Shown in pieces: positions 15,873 to 23,574 of a DNA stretch of 44,499 nucleotides. The translations under genes were made by a program, and so were the position numbers. A model generated the notes under the pieces. That model had not been told where the DNA came from. It worked only from the letters and a program-made list of their open reading frames with translations, and ran no database searches. Within the stretch, counting starts at the first letter, position 1. Each line of letters opens with the position of its first letter. The stretch spans positions 1 through 44,499 of the forward strand of contig NZ_AUMR01000051.1 of the NCBI RefSeq assembly GCF_000430785.1, written 5' to 3'. This DNA comes from Ectobacillus panaciterrae DSM 19096. Lineage in GTDB: Bacteria > Bacillota > Bacilli > Bacillales > Bacillaceae_G.

Positions 15873-18203
15873 ATGCACGCGAAGCAACATTTGGACTATA
15901 TAGCGGAACAAGATCGTCTCGTTTTTACAAAATCATATATTCAGCTTGTGTTGGAGGCAGCCCGGAACAACGAGAGAGAGTACAGGGAGCATATACGTCA
16001 AGCAATCATGAATTTGAATTCCGCAGACAGCTCCTTGGGCTATATCAGCCTTTTGACGAACGCAAAGTTTTTAGAGATGACGGAGCGGGAGCACCATCAT
16101 TTAGAGCGCATTCAGCACAGACCGTATTTTGCGAGAATCGATTTTCAAAACGTATCACAGAACAGTCCGGAAACCTTATACATCGGAAAGATTTCTTTAT
16201 TTGACAGAGAGTCACAGGAAGATATTATCGTAGACTGGCGTTCGCCGATTGCAAACGTGTATTATGACGGCAGATTAGGGAATGTGTCCTACGAAGTGGA
16301 AGATGAAGTGATTGAAGGCAGCTTGTCCTTAAAAAGACAATATCTCATTGAAGACGGAGAGCTCAAGGAGATACGCGATATTGATATTACTACAAAGGAT
16401 GAACTTCTGCAGCAGTCACTGTCGGGAAATGCAGAGAATAGATTAACTGAAATCGTTTCAACGATACAAGAAGAGCAAAATAGAATTATTCGCGCGGATT
16501 TGTACCATCCTCTTATCGTACAGGGAGTGGCAGGAAGCGGCAAAACAACGATTGCGCTTCATAGAATTGCTTATTACATTTATAAGCACGCGCAATTTTT
16601 CTCCCCGGAAGCTATTATGATTCTGGCTCCGAGCAAGCTGTTTTTAACGTATATTTCCGAAGTGTTGCCAGAGCTTGGCGTAGATCGTGTCCAGCAAACG
16701 ACTTTTCTTGATTTTGTGAAGGAGTGCGTGGAGCACAAACTCGTATTTTCTGCCATGGACGAAGCGCTCATATTTTTGTTGCAGGAAGAAGATGAACAGA
16801 AGAAAAGAGCAAAGGAGCAGCTGCTTTCTTTTAAAGGCTCCTTACAGTTTGCAAAGATAATCAGCCAATATATAAAAGATATTGAGAAAGGGCTCCTGCC
16901 ACAAGAGGACTTTCGCATAGGAACGCTTACTGTTTATAAATATGAACGGTTAAAGAGGCTGTTTCTTTATGAATATAAGTACTTGCCTGTCTACAAACGA
17001 ATTGATAAGCTCAAGCGCGTCTTGCAAAGCCATGTGAAAACGAAAAAAATAAACATGGAAAAAAGAATTATCGAGCACTATGACGGGAAAATTGAAAGAG
17101 CTCTTCATATACGGGACGCGAGCAAGCGAAAAGAAACAGTTACACGTCTCATGGAGAAGAAAGAAGCGCTGCTTGAAGAATTCAAGAAAGATTGCCGTAC
17201 AGCTGTTTCAAGCTATATAAAAAAGTTTCCGAAAAAAGATGTGTTCGCTTATTATGACGAGTTGCTCAGCAACGAGGAGTTGATTAGGAAGTACGGTCCA
17301 GACGGTTTAAGTGAAACGATTGTACAAGATCTGACTGCTTCCATACGCCAGCGAAAGTATCATTATAAAGCAGAGGATGCGGCAGCATTACTATATTTGC
17401 AGCATCATTTGTACGGTGTAAAAAAGACGGTGAAAACAAAAAGTATTATCATTGACGAAGCACAGGATTATACGATGTTTGAAATGTTTGTGTTAAAGAA
17501 GGTATGCGGTACCGAGCTGTTTACGATACTTGGAGATTTGTCCCAGGGCATTCACGGGTACCGCGGAATAAAAGATTGGGGCATGCTTGTAAAACGTATC
17601 TTTCCAAAAGCAAATTATTTAACGCTCGAAAGCAGCTATCGTACAACAATAGAAATTATGAATCTGGCAAACGCTGTGCTGCAGGGAAATAGCGAAGTGC
17701 GGGTTCCTCTCGCTGTGCCTGTTGTCCGCCATGGCGCCAATCCGGGATTTGTTTCATACAGCGGTGAAGCACAGCTGGTACAGGCAATCGAGCAATTTGT
17801 ACAGGAGGGAAAGGAGAGTTTGTTCCGATCCTTTGCCTTGCTGGGAAGAACGAAGGAAGAATGTGAATCTCTGTTTCAGGCTCTAGACAATAGTTCTTTG
17901 AAAGTCGCGCTCATGACAGAGCAGCAGGAATTGCAGCATGACTATGTATCCATTTTGCCTGTTCATATTGCTAAGGGCTTGGAATTCGATTGTGTAGGCA
18001 TCGTATCTTATCGGGAAGTATTTACACGAGAAGAGCTGGACGTAAAACTGATGTACGTGGCGATGACGAGACCGCTTCATCGGTTATCCATCTTTGCCAA
18101 AACGAGAGAGGATGTCCTGTTAAACGATATAAATGATGCTTTAGTCCAATGGAAGCAAGAAGGAGATCCAAACGCTGTGTATGACGAACACAGCTGTATA
18201 TAA
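15873..18203 (+). CDS. helD: RNA polymerase recycling motor HelD (UvrD/Rep-type ATPase)
   Basis: A 776-residue SF1-type ATPase, the size of B. subtilis HelD (774 aa). The N-terminal region (1-100) forms the long helical arm, with HLDYIAEQDRL and LGYISLLTNAKF. Walker A is GVAGSGKT (218-225), Walker B is SIIIDEAQDY, and motif VI-like MYVAMTRPLHRL lies near the C-terminus. HelD enters the RNA polymerase channels and releases nucleic acid from stalled enzyme. Of two in-frame ATGs I choose 15873, because AAGGAAGG is then 8 bases away. Its last 63 bases overlap the convergent gene at 18141. Confidence 0.92.
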   Translation: MHAKQHLDYIAEQDRLVFTKSYIQLVLEAARNNEREYREHIRQAIMNLNSADSSLGYISLLTNAKFLEMTEREHHHLERIQHRPYFARIDFQNVSQNSPETLYIGKISLFDRESQEDIIVDWRSPIANVYYDGRLGNVSYEVEDEVIEGSLSLKRQYLIEDGELKEIRDIDITTKDELLQQSLSGNAENRLTEIVSTIQEEQNRIIRADLYHPLIVQGVAGSGKTTIALHRIAYYIYKHAQFFSPEAIMILAPSKLFLTYISEVLPELGVDRVQQTTFLDFVKECVEHKLVFSAMDEALIFLLQEEDEQKKRAKEQLLSFKGSLQFAKIISQYIKDIEKGLLPQEDFRIGTLTVYKYERLKRLFLYEYKYLPVYKRIDKLKRVLQSHVKTKKINMEKRIIEHYDGKIERALHIRDASKRKETVTRLMEKKEALLEEFKKDCRTAVSSYIKKFPKKDVFAYYDELLSNEELIRKYGPDGLSETIVQDLTASIRQRKYHYKAEDAAALLYLQHHLYGVKKTVKTKSIIIDEAQDYTMFEMFVLKKVCGTELFTILGDLSQGIHGYRGIKDWGMLVKRIFPKANYLTLESSYRTTIEIMNLANAVLQGNSEVRVPLAVPVVRHGANPGFVSYSGEAQLVQAIEQFVQEGKESLFRSFALLGRTKEECESLFQALDNSSLKVALMTEQQELQHDYVSILPVHIAKGLEFDCVGIVSYREVFTREELDVKLMYVAMTRPLHRLSIFAKTREDVLLNDINDALVQWKQEGDPNAVYDEHSCI

Positions 18204-18446
18204 AACAGCGGCTGAATAAGTGAAAGATTTGACGAGCTTGCTTGTAATGGTGACTTTGCAAAACAGAAACATATACAGAAGCAAAGAAAAGCTGAGTTTG
18301 CAAAGCAAAAACAAATAGGGGCTTTGTTCATATAGTGAATGCATAAGCCAGTTTCCTTCTGTAATTACTTGAAGCTGAAGACCGATGAAGGAAAGCGCAC
18401 CGTCAGCTGCATTCATCCAAGCTAAATAATGAAAAGCAAAGCGCAT
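18141..18446 (-). CDS. Small DUF5658-like membrane protein
   Basis: A 101-residue protein with about three hydrophobic helices, starting MRFAFHYLAWMNAADGALSF, a pattern resembling the DUF5658 family of unknown function. The chosen ATG at 18446 has AGAGGAGAG 7 bases upstream; the open frame beyond it contains no better start. Its 3' end overlaps the end of helD by 63 bases in antisense, which is unusual for convergent Bacillus genes, and no intrinsic terminator is visible there for either gene. Confidence 0.6.
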   Translation of the reverse strand: MRFAFHYLAWMNAADGALSFIGLQLQVITEGNWLMHSLYEQSPYLFLLCKLSFSLLLYMFLFCKVTITSKLVKSFTYSAAVLYTAVFVIHSVWISFLLPLD

Positions 18447-18515
18447 TGGTTTCTCTCCTCTCAAGTATATATAATTCCATTTTATCCCTTTTGTATAGAA
18501 AATAATATACTTTAA

Positions 18516-18554
18516 CGAAAGAGACCTTGCCTTATAAAGGCAAGGTCTCTTTCG
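18516..18554 (-). terminator. Strong hairpin, probable terminator of the racemase gene
   Basis: CGAAAGAGACCTTGCCTT (18516-18533) pairs perfectly with 18537-18554 over a 3-nt ATA loop: an 18-bp stem. Read on the minus strand, TTAAAGTATATTATTTT follows. The U tract is weak, so termination is likely but not certain. Confidence 0.6.
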
Positions 18555-18574
18555 TTTCTGATAAAGTGAAACTT

Positions 18575-18660
18575 CCATCATTGGGGGATTCTTTTATCCC
18601 CCAATGATGGTTAGTTGAACCAATCAGGCTTTTACGGGCAGTGATCCCCCACTTAAACTT
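18575..18660. repeat. Hairpin-rich element at the 3' end of the racemase gene
   Basis: CCATCATTGGGGGAT (18575-18589) is perfectly inverted at 18596-18610. A second small hairpin TGGTT/AACCA follows at 18608-18622, then GGGCAGTGATCCCCC and ACTTAAACTTC near 18660. The two outer edges carry similar words (GTGAAACTTC, ACTTAAACTTC). This resembles a small insertion or IS-derived structured element abutting, and slightly entering, the racemase coding end. Confidence 0.45.
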
Positions 18661-19393
18661 CATTGTACACGCTAAGTTTTGAAATGGGGATCTTATACTG
18701 CCCGTTAATGCGTGATAAAGAAAATTGTACGGCTTGCAGTGAATGAAGATATGCTGTGTCAAATAACGGAACAGATACATCGTTTTGCCCGATAAGTAAC
18801 GGAATTTCTGTACATGTAAGAAGAATCCCTTCCGCCCCTTCAGTGATAAGGTTTTGAATGATGCTCTGAAAACGTGCTTTAGAACGAGGAGAAAGAATGC
18901 CCTTGCTCAGTTCATTTATAATAACATCATGTATCCATTCCCGGTCTCTATAATCAGGAGAGAGTACTTCCAAATTATGTTCTTGCAGTCTATTTATATA
19001 AAAATCTTGCTCGAGTGCATGCTTTGTGCCGAGTACGCCGATTTTCCGGATAGAGTAAGAGTGAATGCTAGCAGCGCTTGCGTCACAAATATGAATCAGC
19101 GGAATAGAGATGGCTTGCTGTACCTCGTCTGCAAAGAGATGAACCGTATTCGAACAAAGAAGAAGACAATCTGCCCCCATTTCCTCGACCTCGCAGGCTG
19201 TTTCTATCAGCGCATTCTTTAATAAATCATACTCCTGCCGATCCATCCATTCTGTAACTTGTGTAAAATCCATTCCTTGAATAACGAGGTGTGCACAGTG
19301 TGATAAAGCATCGTGTGTTAATTCATTCATATATGTGCAATACAGGGATGTAGATTTCCAGCTTAATCCGCCGATCATTCCAATTGTTTTCAT
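18653..19393 (-). CDS. Aspartate/glutamate racemase-family protein, YgeA-like, SAM-riboswitch controlled
   Basis: A 246-residue protein of the cofactor-independent Asp/Glu racemase family. It starts MKTIGMIGGLSWKST. Both catalytic cysteines are present in the usual settings: LLLCSNTVH (Cys80) and LLTCTEIPLL (Cys194). E. coli YgeA, a broad-specificity amino-acid racemase, is the nearest named relative I can suggest; the motifs differ from glutamate racemase MurI. AGGAGG lies 9 bases upstream of the ATG. A SAM-I riboswitch in the leader implies repression when SAM is plentiful, so the substrate may be methionine, homoserine or a related amino acid, for example D-methionine salvage. Confidence 0.85.
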   Translation of the reverse strand: MKTIGMIGGLSWKSTSLYCTYMNELTHDALSHCAHLVIQGMDFTQVTEWMDRQEYDLLKNALIETACEVEEMGADCLLLCSNTVHLFADEVQQAISIPLIHICDASAASIHSYSIRKIGVLGTKHALEQDFYINRLQEHNLEVLSPDYRDREWIHDVIINELSKGILSPRSKARFQSIIQNLITEGAEGILLTCTEIPLLIGQNDVSVPLFDTAYLHSLQAVQFSLSRINGQYKIPISKLSVYNEV

Positions 19394-19437
19394 CAATAGT
19401 CCTCCTATAAATTAAGTTGTGACAGAGGATCTAAAAA

Positions 19438-19590
19438 GAAAAGACCTCTTGTCATAAGAGGCCGTAGTTTCGGATCGGACCTCTTATCTTTCAGAGCCAT
19501 TGCTCTGCAGGATGTAGCACCTTCCTGAATTTCAGGGGTTGCTGAGGCTTCGCAGGGCCAGTCCCTCCGCCTCTCATGATAAGAATAAGC
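19438..19590 (-). ncRNA. SAM-I (S-box) riboswitch with terminator
   Basis: Read on the minus strand, the element begins CTTATCATGAGAGGCGGAGG, continues GGACTGGCCCTGCGAAGCC and CAGCAACC, and closes P1 with GATAAGAG. These are the conserved SAM-I core and kink-turn segments. Downstream GGCCTCTT (19463-19456) pairs with AAGAGGTC (19450-19443) and is followed by TTTTCTTTTT, an intrinsic terminator. AAGAGGTCC from the 3' side of P1 can instead pair with GGCCTCTT as an antiterminator. SAM binding should therefore switch off the racemase-family gene. Confidence 0.95.
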
Positions 19591-19613
19591 GATATGCAAT
19601 TTACAACATTATG

Positions 19614-19660
19614 GCAGAATTCTTCTAAAAAAACAACAGCTTTTTTAGAATTTTTTAACA
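19614..19660 (+). terminator. AT-only hairpin with T tract
   Basis: TTCTAAAAAA pairs with TTTTTTAGAA around CAACAGC, followed by TTTTTTA. No gene on the plus strand ends here, so its role is unclear; it may insulate the riboswitch promoter from plus-strand transcription. Confidence 0.4.
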
Positions 19661-19689
19661 ACTATATAAGTCCACTTTGTTATTCCGAC

Positions 19690-19835
19690 GTATCTACCGT
19701 TTGCCATGTAGAACAAAAGGGAAACTGCGCTCGCTTCCTCTCTATGGTTTACCCCTGCATGGGCCACGAAAAGGGTTTGACTGCTTCTATGCTTAGTCGG
19801 ATGATCTCTCTTTCCTAAAAGAAAAGTTTTTATGT
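19690..19835 (-). repeat. MITE-like dispersed repeat, diverged copy D (inverted)
   Basis: The reverse complement matches copies A and B at GAAGCAGTCAAACC, GCAGGGGTAAACCA, GAGAG and CCCTTTTG, with many changes and no clear end repeats. Between it and the 3D-domain gene (19836-19970) there is only AT-rich sequence. Confidence 0.5.
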
Positions 19836-19970
19836 CGATTTTTTTAGTTGCATTTATATAAACATGCTTTTATCGTTTGTATATCGTGATTATTGAATTC
19901 TATTTAAAGAGTTTGTAAAATAACTTTGCCTCTAATTATGTTATAAATATATTATGAAAGGGGTAGAGAT

Positions 19971-21116
19971 ATGAATCTTACACAGCGCATTGCCGGTTTT
20001 ATTCTTGCTATCATTCTATTTATTACAAGTACAGCTGGCGTGTATGCAGAAACCGATCAAGACAAGCTCAACCAACAGCAGCAGCAATTGCAACAAAGCA
20101 ATGACAGCATGGAGCAAAAGCTACAACAACGGAAGCAGGTAGAACAACAAATACAGGAAACTCAAAAGGATATAGAGAAAGGCGATCAAGCCATTGCTGA
20201 AAAAGACAAAGAGATTGCTTTGTTACAGGGAAACATTGAGCAGACAAAGCAGCAAATTGAAAAAAAGAAAGAAGAAATCGTAGTACTTGAGAATAAAGTT
20301 TCAAATCGTAAGGAAGTAATGCGGAATCGTGTTGTTTCTATGCAAAGCAATGACAATTCCAGCTTACTGGTAGAAATCCTTATCAATTCAGAAAATCTTG
20401 CGGATCTTCTTGAAAAAATGAATGCAGTTGTAACAATTCTAGATGCAGATAAAAATATATTAAAAATGCAGCAAAAAGATTTAGAAACAATAGAGAAGGA
20501 TAAACAAATTGTCGATCAAAAGGAACGGCTGCAGGAAGCGGAAATGGAGAAAATGAAAAAGAACCAGGCCGAACGAGCAGCCCAGCAGCAAAAGAAACAG
20601 GAAGCAGTTGCAACTCTACAGGCCAAGTACACAGAGCTTTCAAGCTTAATTGCTTTGGACGATGAGCAAAAGAAAACTATAGAAGCGAATATAAAGGGGC
20701 TGCAAGAAGCAATTGCACGTGAACAGGAGGCAAAGAAAGCTGCCGCTGCCGCTGCTGCCGCTGCTGCCGCCAATCCACAACCGACAATTAAGCAGCCAAC
20801 CGAGAAGCCTCCAGTGAGCGGGCAGGTAATGTACATGGAAGCCACTTCTTATAGTGTAGAAGGAAGTATCAAGCATGGGGAAGCAAGATCTGCATATGGA
20901 ATAGATATGACCGCGAATCCTAATATAAGAATGATTGCTGTGGATCCGAAAATTATCCCTCTTGGAAAACGTGTATGGGTAGATGGATATGGAGAAGCGA
21001 TTGCAGGGGATACAGGCGGGGATATCCAGAATCATAGAATTGATGTGTTGTATCCGACTGAAGCAGAATCAAAACAATGGGGCAGAAAAATTGTGAAAGT
21101 AATCATCTTGAACTAA
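19971..21116 (+). CDS. Secreted coiled-coil plus 3D-domain cell-wall protein
   Basis: A 381-residue secreted protein: signal peptide (about 1-26, ending VYAET), a long Gln/Glu/Lys-rich coiled coil (about 30-255) of the CwlO/PcsB N-terminal type, a run of eleven alanines (about 259-269), a Pro-rich linker and a C-terminal 3D domain (double-psi beta-barrel). The 3D domain shows MEATSYSVEG, IPLGKRVWVDGYGEA and DTGGDIQNHRIDV, with the three conserved aspartates. Such domains are found in lytic transglycosylase-like and Sps/YocH-type wall-remodelling proteins. AAAGGGG precedes the ATG and a clear terminator follows. Confidence 0.85.
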   Translation: MNLTQRIAGFILAIILFITSTAGVYAETDQDKLNQQQQQLQQSNDSMEQKLQQRKQVEQQIQETQKDIEKGDQAIAEKDKEIALLQGNIEQTKQQIEKKKEEIVVLENKVSNRKEVMRNRVVSMQSNDNSSLLVEILINSENLADLLEKMNAVVTILDADKNILKMQQKDLETIEKDKQIVDQKERLQEAEMEKMKKNQAERAAQQQKKQEAVATLQAKYTELSSLIALDDEQKKTIEANIKGLQEAIAREQEAKKAAAAAAAAAAANPQPTIKQPTEKPPVSGQVMYMEATSYSVEGSIKHGEARSAYGIDMTANPNIRMIAVDPKIIPLGKRVWVDGYGEAIAGDTGGDIQNHRIDVLYPTEAESKQWGRKIVKVIILN

Positions 21117-21127
21117 TGCTGCCAACG

Positions 21128-21157
21128 GACATCTCTTGTAAAAGAGATGTCTTTTTT
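21128..21157 (+). terminator. Intrinsic terminator
   Basis: GACATCTCTT (21128-21137) and AAGAGATGTC (21142-21151) form a perfect 10-bp stem followed by TTTTTT. Confidence 0.93.
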
Positions 21158-21190
21158 GTTCGGTAAAAAATAATATTGTACTTATGTAAA

Positions 21191-21520
21191 ATGAACTTAA
21201 CGCCGTTGCTGTTGCTTATTGTATTGGCAAGTATTCTCTCGTATGTACACTACAAGCAGAAGCGAACAAAAATTTCGTTTTGGCTTTTCCCGTTGTTGTT
21301 CCCAGAAGCGGATGAGCGGGAGAAAATGATTACGGCGCAAGCGTGCCGCAATTCGTTCATCTCGCTTTGGATTATGATTCCTGTCAGCACCATTTTGCTT
21401 TCCGTGTATCCGATGCTTCTTGATTCTGTTTCAGAGTTTCCTGTTTACTTGCTTTTGGGTGTAATGTTTATTCTTATTACGGTGTTTCATACCACTCTTT
21501 ACAAAAGAATTTCCGAGTAG
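21191..21520 (+). CDS. Small integral membrane protein of unknown function
   Basis: A 109-residue protein with three predicted membrane helices (about 4-17, 54-71, 79-100). A cytoplasmic loop contains PEADEREKMITAQACR. That loop resembles the DUF2178-like or YoaI-type small membrane proteins, often next to an XRE regulator, but no regulator is present here. The ATG at 21191 has no good ribosome site; a TTG five codons upstream is also possible. Function not known. Confidence 0.55.
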   Translation: MNLTPLLLLIVLASILSYVHYKQKRTKISFWLFPLLFPEADEREKMITAQACRNSFISLWIMIPVSTILLSVYPMLLDSVSEFPVYLLLGVMFILITVFHTTLYKRISE

Positions 21521-21547
21521 CAGAAAGAAGTTGAATGGAATGTTTAA

Positions 21548-21592
21548 ACATAATAAAAACAGCTTGGGCTCGCCAAGCTGTTTTTATTATTT
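21548..21592. terminator. Bidirectional intrinsic terminator
   Basis: AATAATAAAAACAGCTTGG (ending 21567) pairs with CCAAGCTG followed by TTTTTATTATT (21573-21590), over the loop GCTCG. Confidence 0.9.
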
Positions 21593-21640
21593 ATCCTGCA
21601 TTAACGAGTGACCTCCAGATCTTTTTGTTTGTTCTATCGT

Positions 21641-21757
21641 ATAATCCGATTCATTATATTTTAGGCGAGAGGTCTTGCGTCTCAAACGTATAAAAAGCGC
21701 AGCTAACTGTAACTATAGGAAGAGGAGCAGGTTTTTATGGCTCCCTTCTTTATTTTT
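21641..21757 (+). other. Short possible non-coding transcript ending in a terminator
   Basis: A TATAAT at about 21640-21646 without a clear -35 is followed by about 75 bases with self-complementary words (GAGA/TCTC, TTGCG/CGCAG). A terminator-like hairpin GGAGC (21724-21728)/GCTCC (21740-21744), extended by GAAG/CTTC, is followed by a T-rich tract (TTCTTTATTTTT). There is no ORF. No known riboswitch signature is visible. It could be a small RNA or a leftover gene end. Confidence 0.3.
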
Positions 21758-21846
21758 GAATCCGATTAAACAATATTTAAGTCAAAATAATAATACAAAC
21801 CCTTCAGTATTGGCATTTTAATATAAAGGACAAATATAAGGTAATT

Positions 21847-22023
21847 ATATACAAGTGAATAAAAAAACCGTTTATAGTGGGGAGAGATTAAAAGACGTGC
21901 AGAAGCGGTCAAACCTTTGTAGTGGTTCATGCGAGGGGAAACCGGAGAGAAGAAGCATACCATACTCCCTTTTGGTTGCACATAGCACATGGACATGTCG
22001 AATTTATCATCCGCTCATATATG
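21847..22023 (+). repeat. MITE-like dispersed repeat, copy B
   Basis: About 177 bp, closely matching copy A at 8321-8494, beginning ATATACAAGTGAATAAAAAA and ending in CCGCTCATATATGG. The core words GGGGAGAGATTAAAAGACG and CCCTTTTGGTTGCACAT are shared. It lies upstream of nagP in the same sense. Relative to copy A it has a 5-base insertion (TAGTG) after ACCTTTG. Confidence 0.75.
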
Positions 22024-22090
22024 GAAAGAATTTCCTACCCAAAAAAAGATAGCACATCTATACAACTATATGTTATTATATGTTCAGAAG

Positions 22091-22104
22091 AGAAAGCGCT
22101 TTCT
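22091..22104 (+). promoter_or_regulatory. Candidate catabolite-responsive element (cre) of nagP
   Basis: AGAAAGCGCTTTCT is a perfect palindrome fitting the CcpA-binding cre consensus (TGWAANCGNTNWCA) apart from the outer bases. It lies 36 bases before the nagP start, a position suited to repression. No NagR-type site was seen. Confidence 0.6.
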
Positions 22105-22140
22105 ATTATTTATATTGCTTGATTTGGAGGAGGCTATTAT

Positions 22141-23505
22141 ATGTTGCAAGTTTTACAACGTATTGGTAAAACATTAATGCTGCCAATCGCGGTTCTGCCA
22201 GCAGCGGGTCTTTTGCTGCGCCTTGGCCAACAGGACTTATTGAATATTAAATTCATGGCAGCGGCGGGAAATTCTATTTTTAGTAATTTAGCGCTTCTTT
22301 TTGCAATTGGTATTGCAGTCGGCTGGGCAAAGGATAATAATGGTGCAGCCGGATTAGCGGGAGCTATCGGGTACTTTGTTTTAACAGAGAGTGCAAAAGC
22401 TATTGATAAAAACATCAATATGGCTGTTCTTGGCGGTATTATCGCCGGTATCATCGCAGGGGCGCTCTATAACCGTTTCCGTGATACAAAATTGCCGGAC
22501 TGGCTCGGTTTCTTCAGTGGAAGACGCTTCGTGCCGATTGTCACAGCGGGGACTATGCTCGTGCTTGGCGGAATCTTTGGTTATGTATGGCCGCCAATTC
22601 AAGACGGTATTAATACATTAGGACAAGGCATCATAGGTATGGGAGCAATTGGTGCTGGTCTGTTTGGTTTATTGAACCGTTTATTGATTCCTTTAGGATT
22701 GCATCACATTCTTAACAACTTGTTCTGGTTCGTATTCGGTGAATATGGCGGAAAAACAGGGGATATCGCTCGTTTCTTCGCAGGTGACCCTCATGCGGGA
22801 TCTTATATGACAGGCTTCTTCCCGATTATGATGTTTGGTTTGCCGGCAGCGGCTATCGCAATGATTGCGGCGGCGAAGCCTGAAAAACGAAAAGCGGTTA
22901 CAGGGATGCTCCTTGGACTTGCTTTGACTTCATTTTTAACAGGTATTACAGAGCCAATCGAGTTTTCATTCATGTTCTTGTCTCCACTACTTTACGGAAT
23001 TCACGCTGTGTTGACAGGTACGTCTTTGTGGATTACCGATTTATTGGGAATTCGTGACGGATTTACGTTCTCGGCAGGATTTTTGGACTACGCGTTGAAC
23101 TTTACCATCGCGAAAAAACCAATTCTATTGCTTGTTATCGGGCTTGTATACGCTGCGATTTACTTCATTGTCTTCTACTTCCTAATCAAAGCGTTGAATT
23201 TGAAAACGCCTGGACGCGAAGATGAAGAGGATATGGTAGACGGCGATGCGGATCTCGCAAGCGGAGCTGAAACAGATCTTACAACCGCGTACCTTGCAGG
23301 CCTTGGCGGAAAAGAAAACTTAGTAGATATTGATAACTGTACAACTCGCTTACGTTTGAAGGTCAAAGACGCCTCTGCAGTGGATGAAGCTGCGTTAAAA
23401 CGTGCAGGAGCAAAAGGGGTTATTAAATTAAATGATACAAGCGTGCAAGTAGTCGTTGGAACGAATGTAGAATTTGTTGCAGAGGGACTAAAGCAACGCG
23501 TATAG
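22141..23505 (+). CDS. nagP: N-acetylglucosamine-specific PTS transporter, EIICB
   Basis: A 454-residue PTS permease: an EIIC domain (about 1-340, multiple membrane helices, with GLHHILNNLFWFVFGEYGG and FLTGITEPIEFSFMF, the GITEP substrate motif) fused to an EIIB domain whose phosphorylated cysteine is in IDNCTTRLRLKV (Cys400). Size and motifs match B. subtilis NagP. It imports and phosphorylates N-acetylglucosamine; an EIIA must come from elsewhere. GGAGGAGG precedes the ATG. A cre site lies in the leader, and a terminator separates it from nagZ. Both products act on the same wall-derived amino sugars. Confidence 0.9.
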   Translation: MLQVLQRIGKTLMLPIAVLPAAGLLLRLGQQDLLNIKFMAAAGNSIFSNLALLFAIGIAVGWAKDNNGAAGLAGAIGYFVLTESAKAIDKNINMAVLGGIIAGIIAGALYNRFRDTKLPDWLGFFSGRRFVPIVTAGTMLVLGGIFGYVWPPIQDGINTLGQGIIGMGAIGAGLFGLLNRLLIPLGLHHILNNLFWFVFGEYGGKTGDIARFFAGDPHAGSYMTGFFPIMMFGLPAAAIAMIAAAKPEKRKAVTGMLLGLALTSFLTGITEPIEFSFMFLSPLLYGIHAVLTGTSLWITDLLGIRDGFTFSAGFLDYALNFTIAKKPILLLVIGLVYAAIYFIVFYFLIKALNLKTPGREDEEDMVDGDADLASGAETDLTTAYLAGLGGKENLVDIDNCTTRLRLKVKDASAVDEAALKRAGAKGVIKLNDTSVQVVVGTNVEFVAEGLKQRV

Positions 23506-23512
23506 ATACGAC

Positions 23513-23543
23513 AAAAAGGGAAAGTACTCACTTTCCCTTTTTT
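23513..23543 (+). terminator. Intrinsic terminator between nagP and nagZ
   Basis: GGGAAAGT (23518-23525) and ACTTTCCC (23530-23537), flanked by A5 and T6. It probably lowers read-through into nagZ rather than abolishing it, since no clear promoter follows. Confidence 0.85.
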
Positions 23544-23574
23544 GCATACATAAGTAAGAAAGGGGACAAGGAAT

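Noticed and set aside
18653-19393. Glutamate racemase MurI
   Set aside because: The motifs around both cysteines (CSNTVH, CTEIP) fit the YgeA-like branch, and the SAM riboswitch does not suit a peptidoglycan gene.
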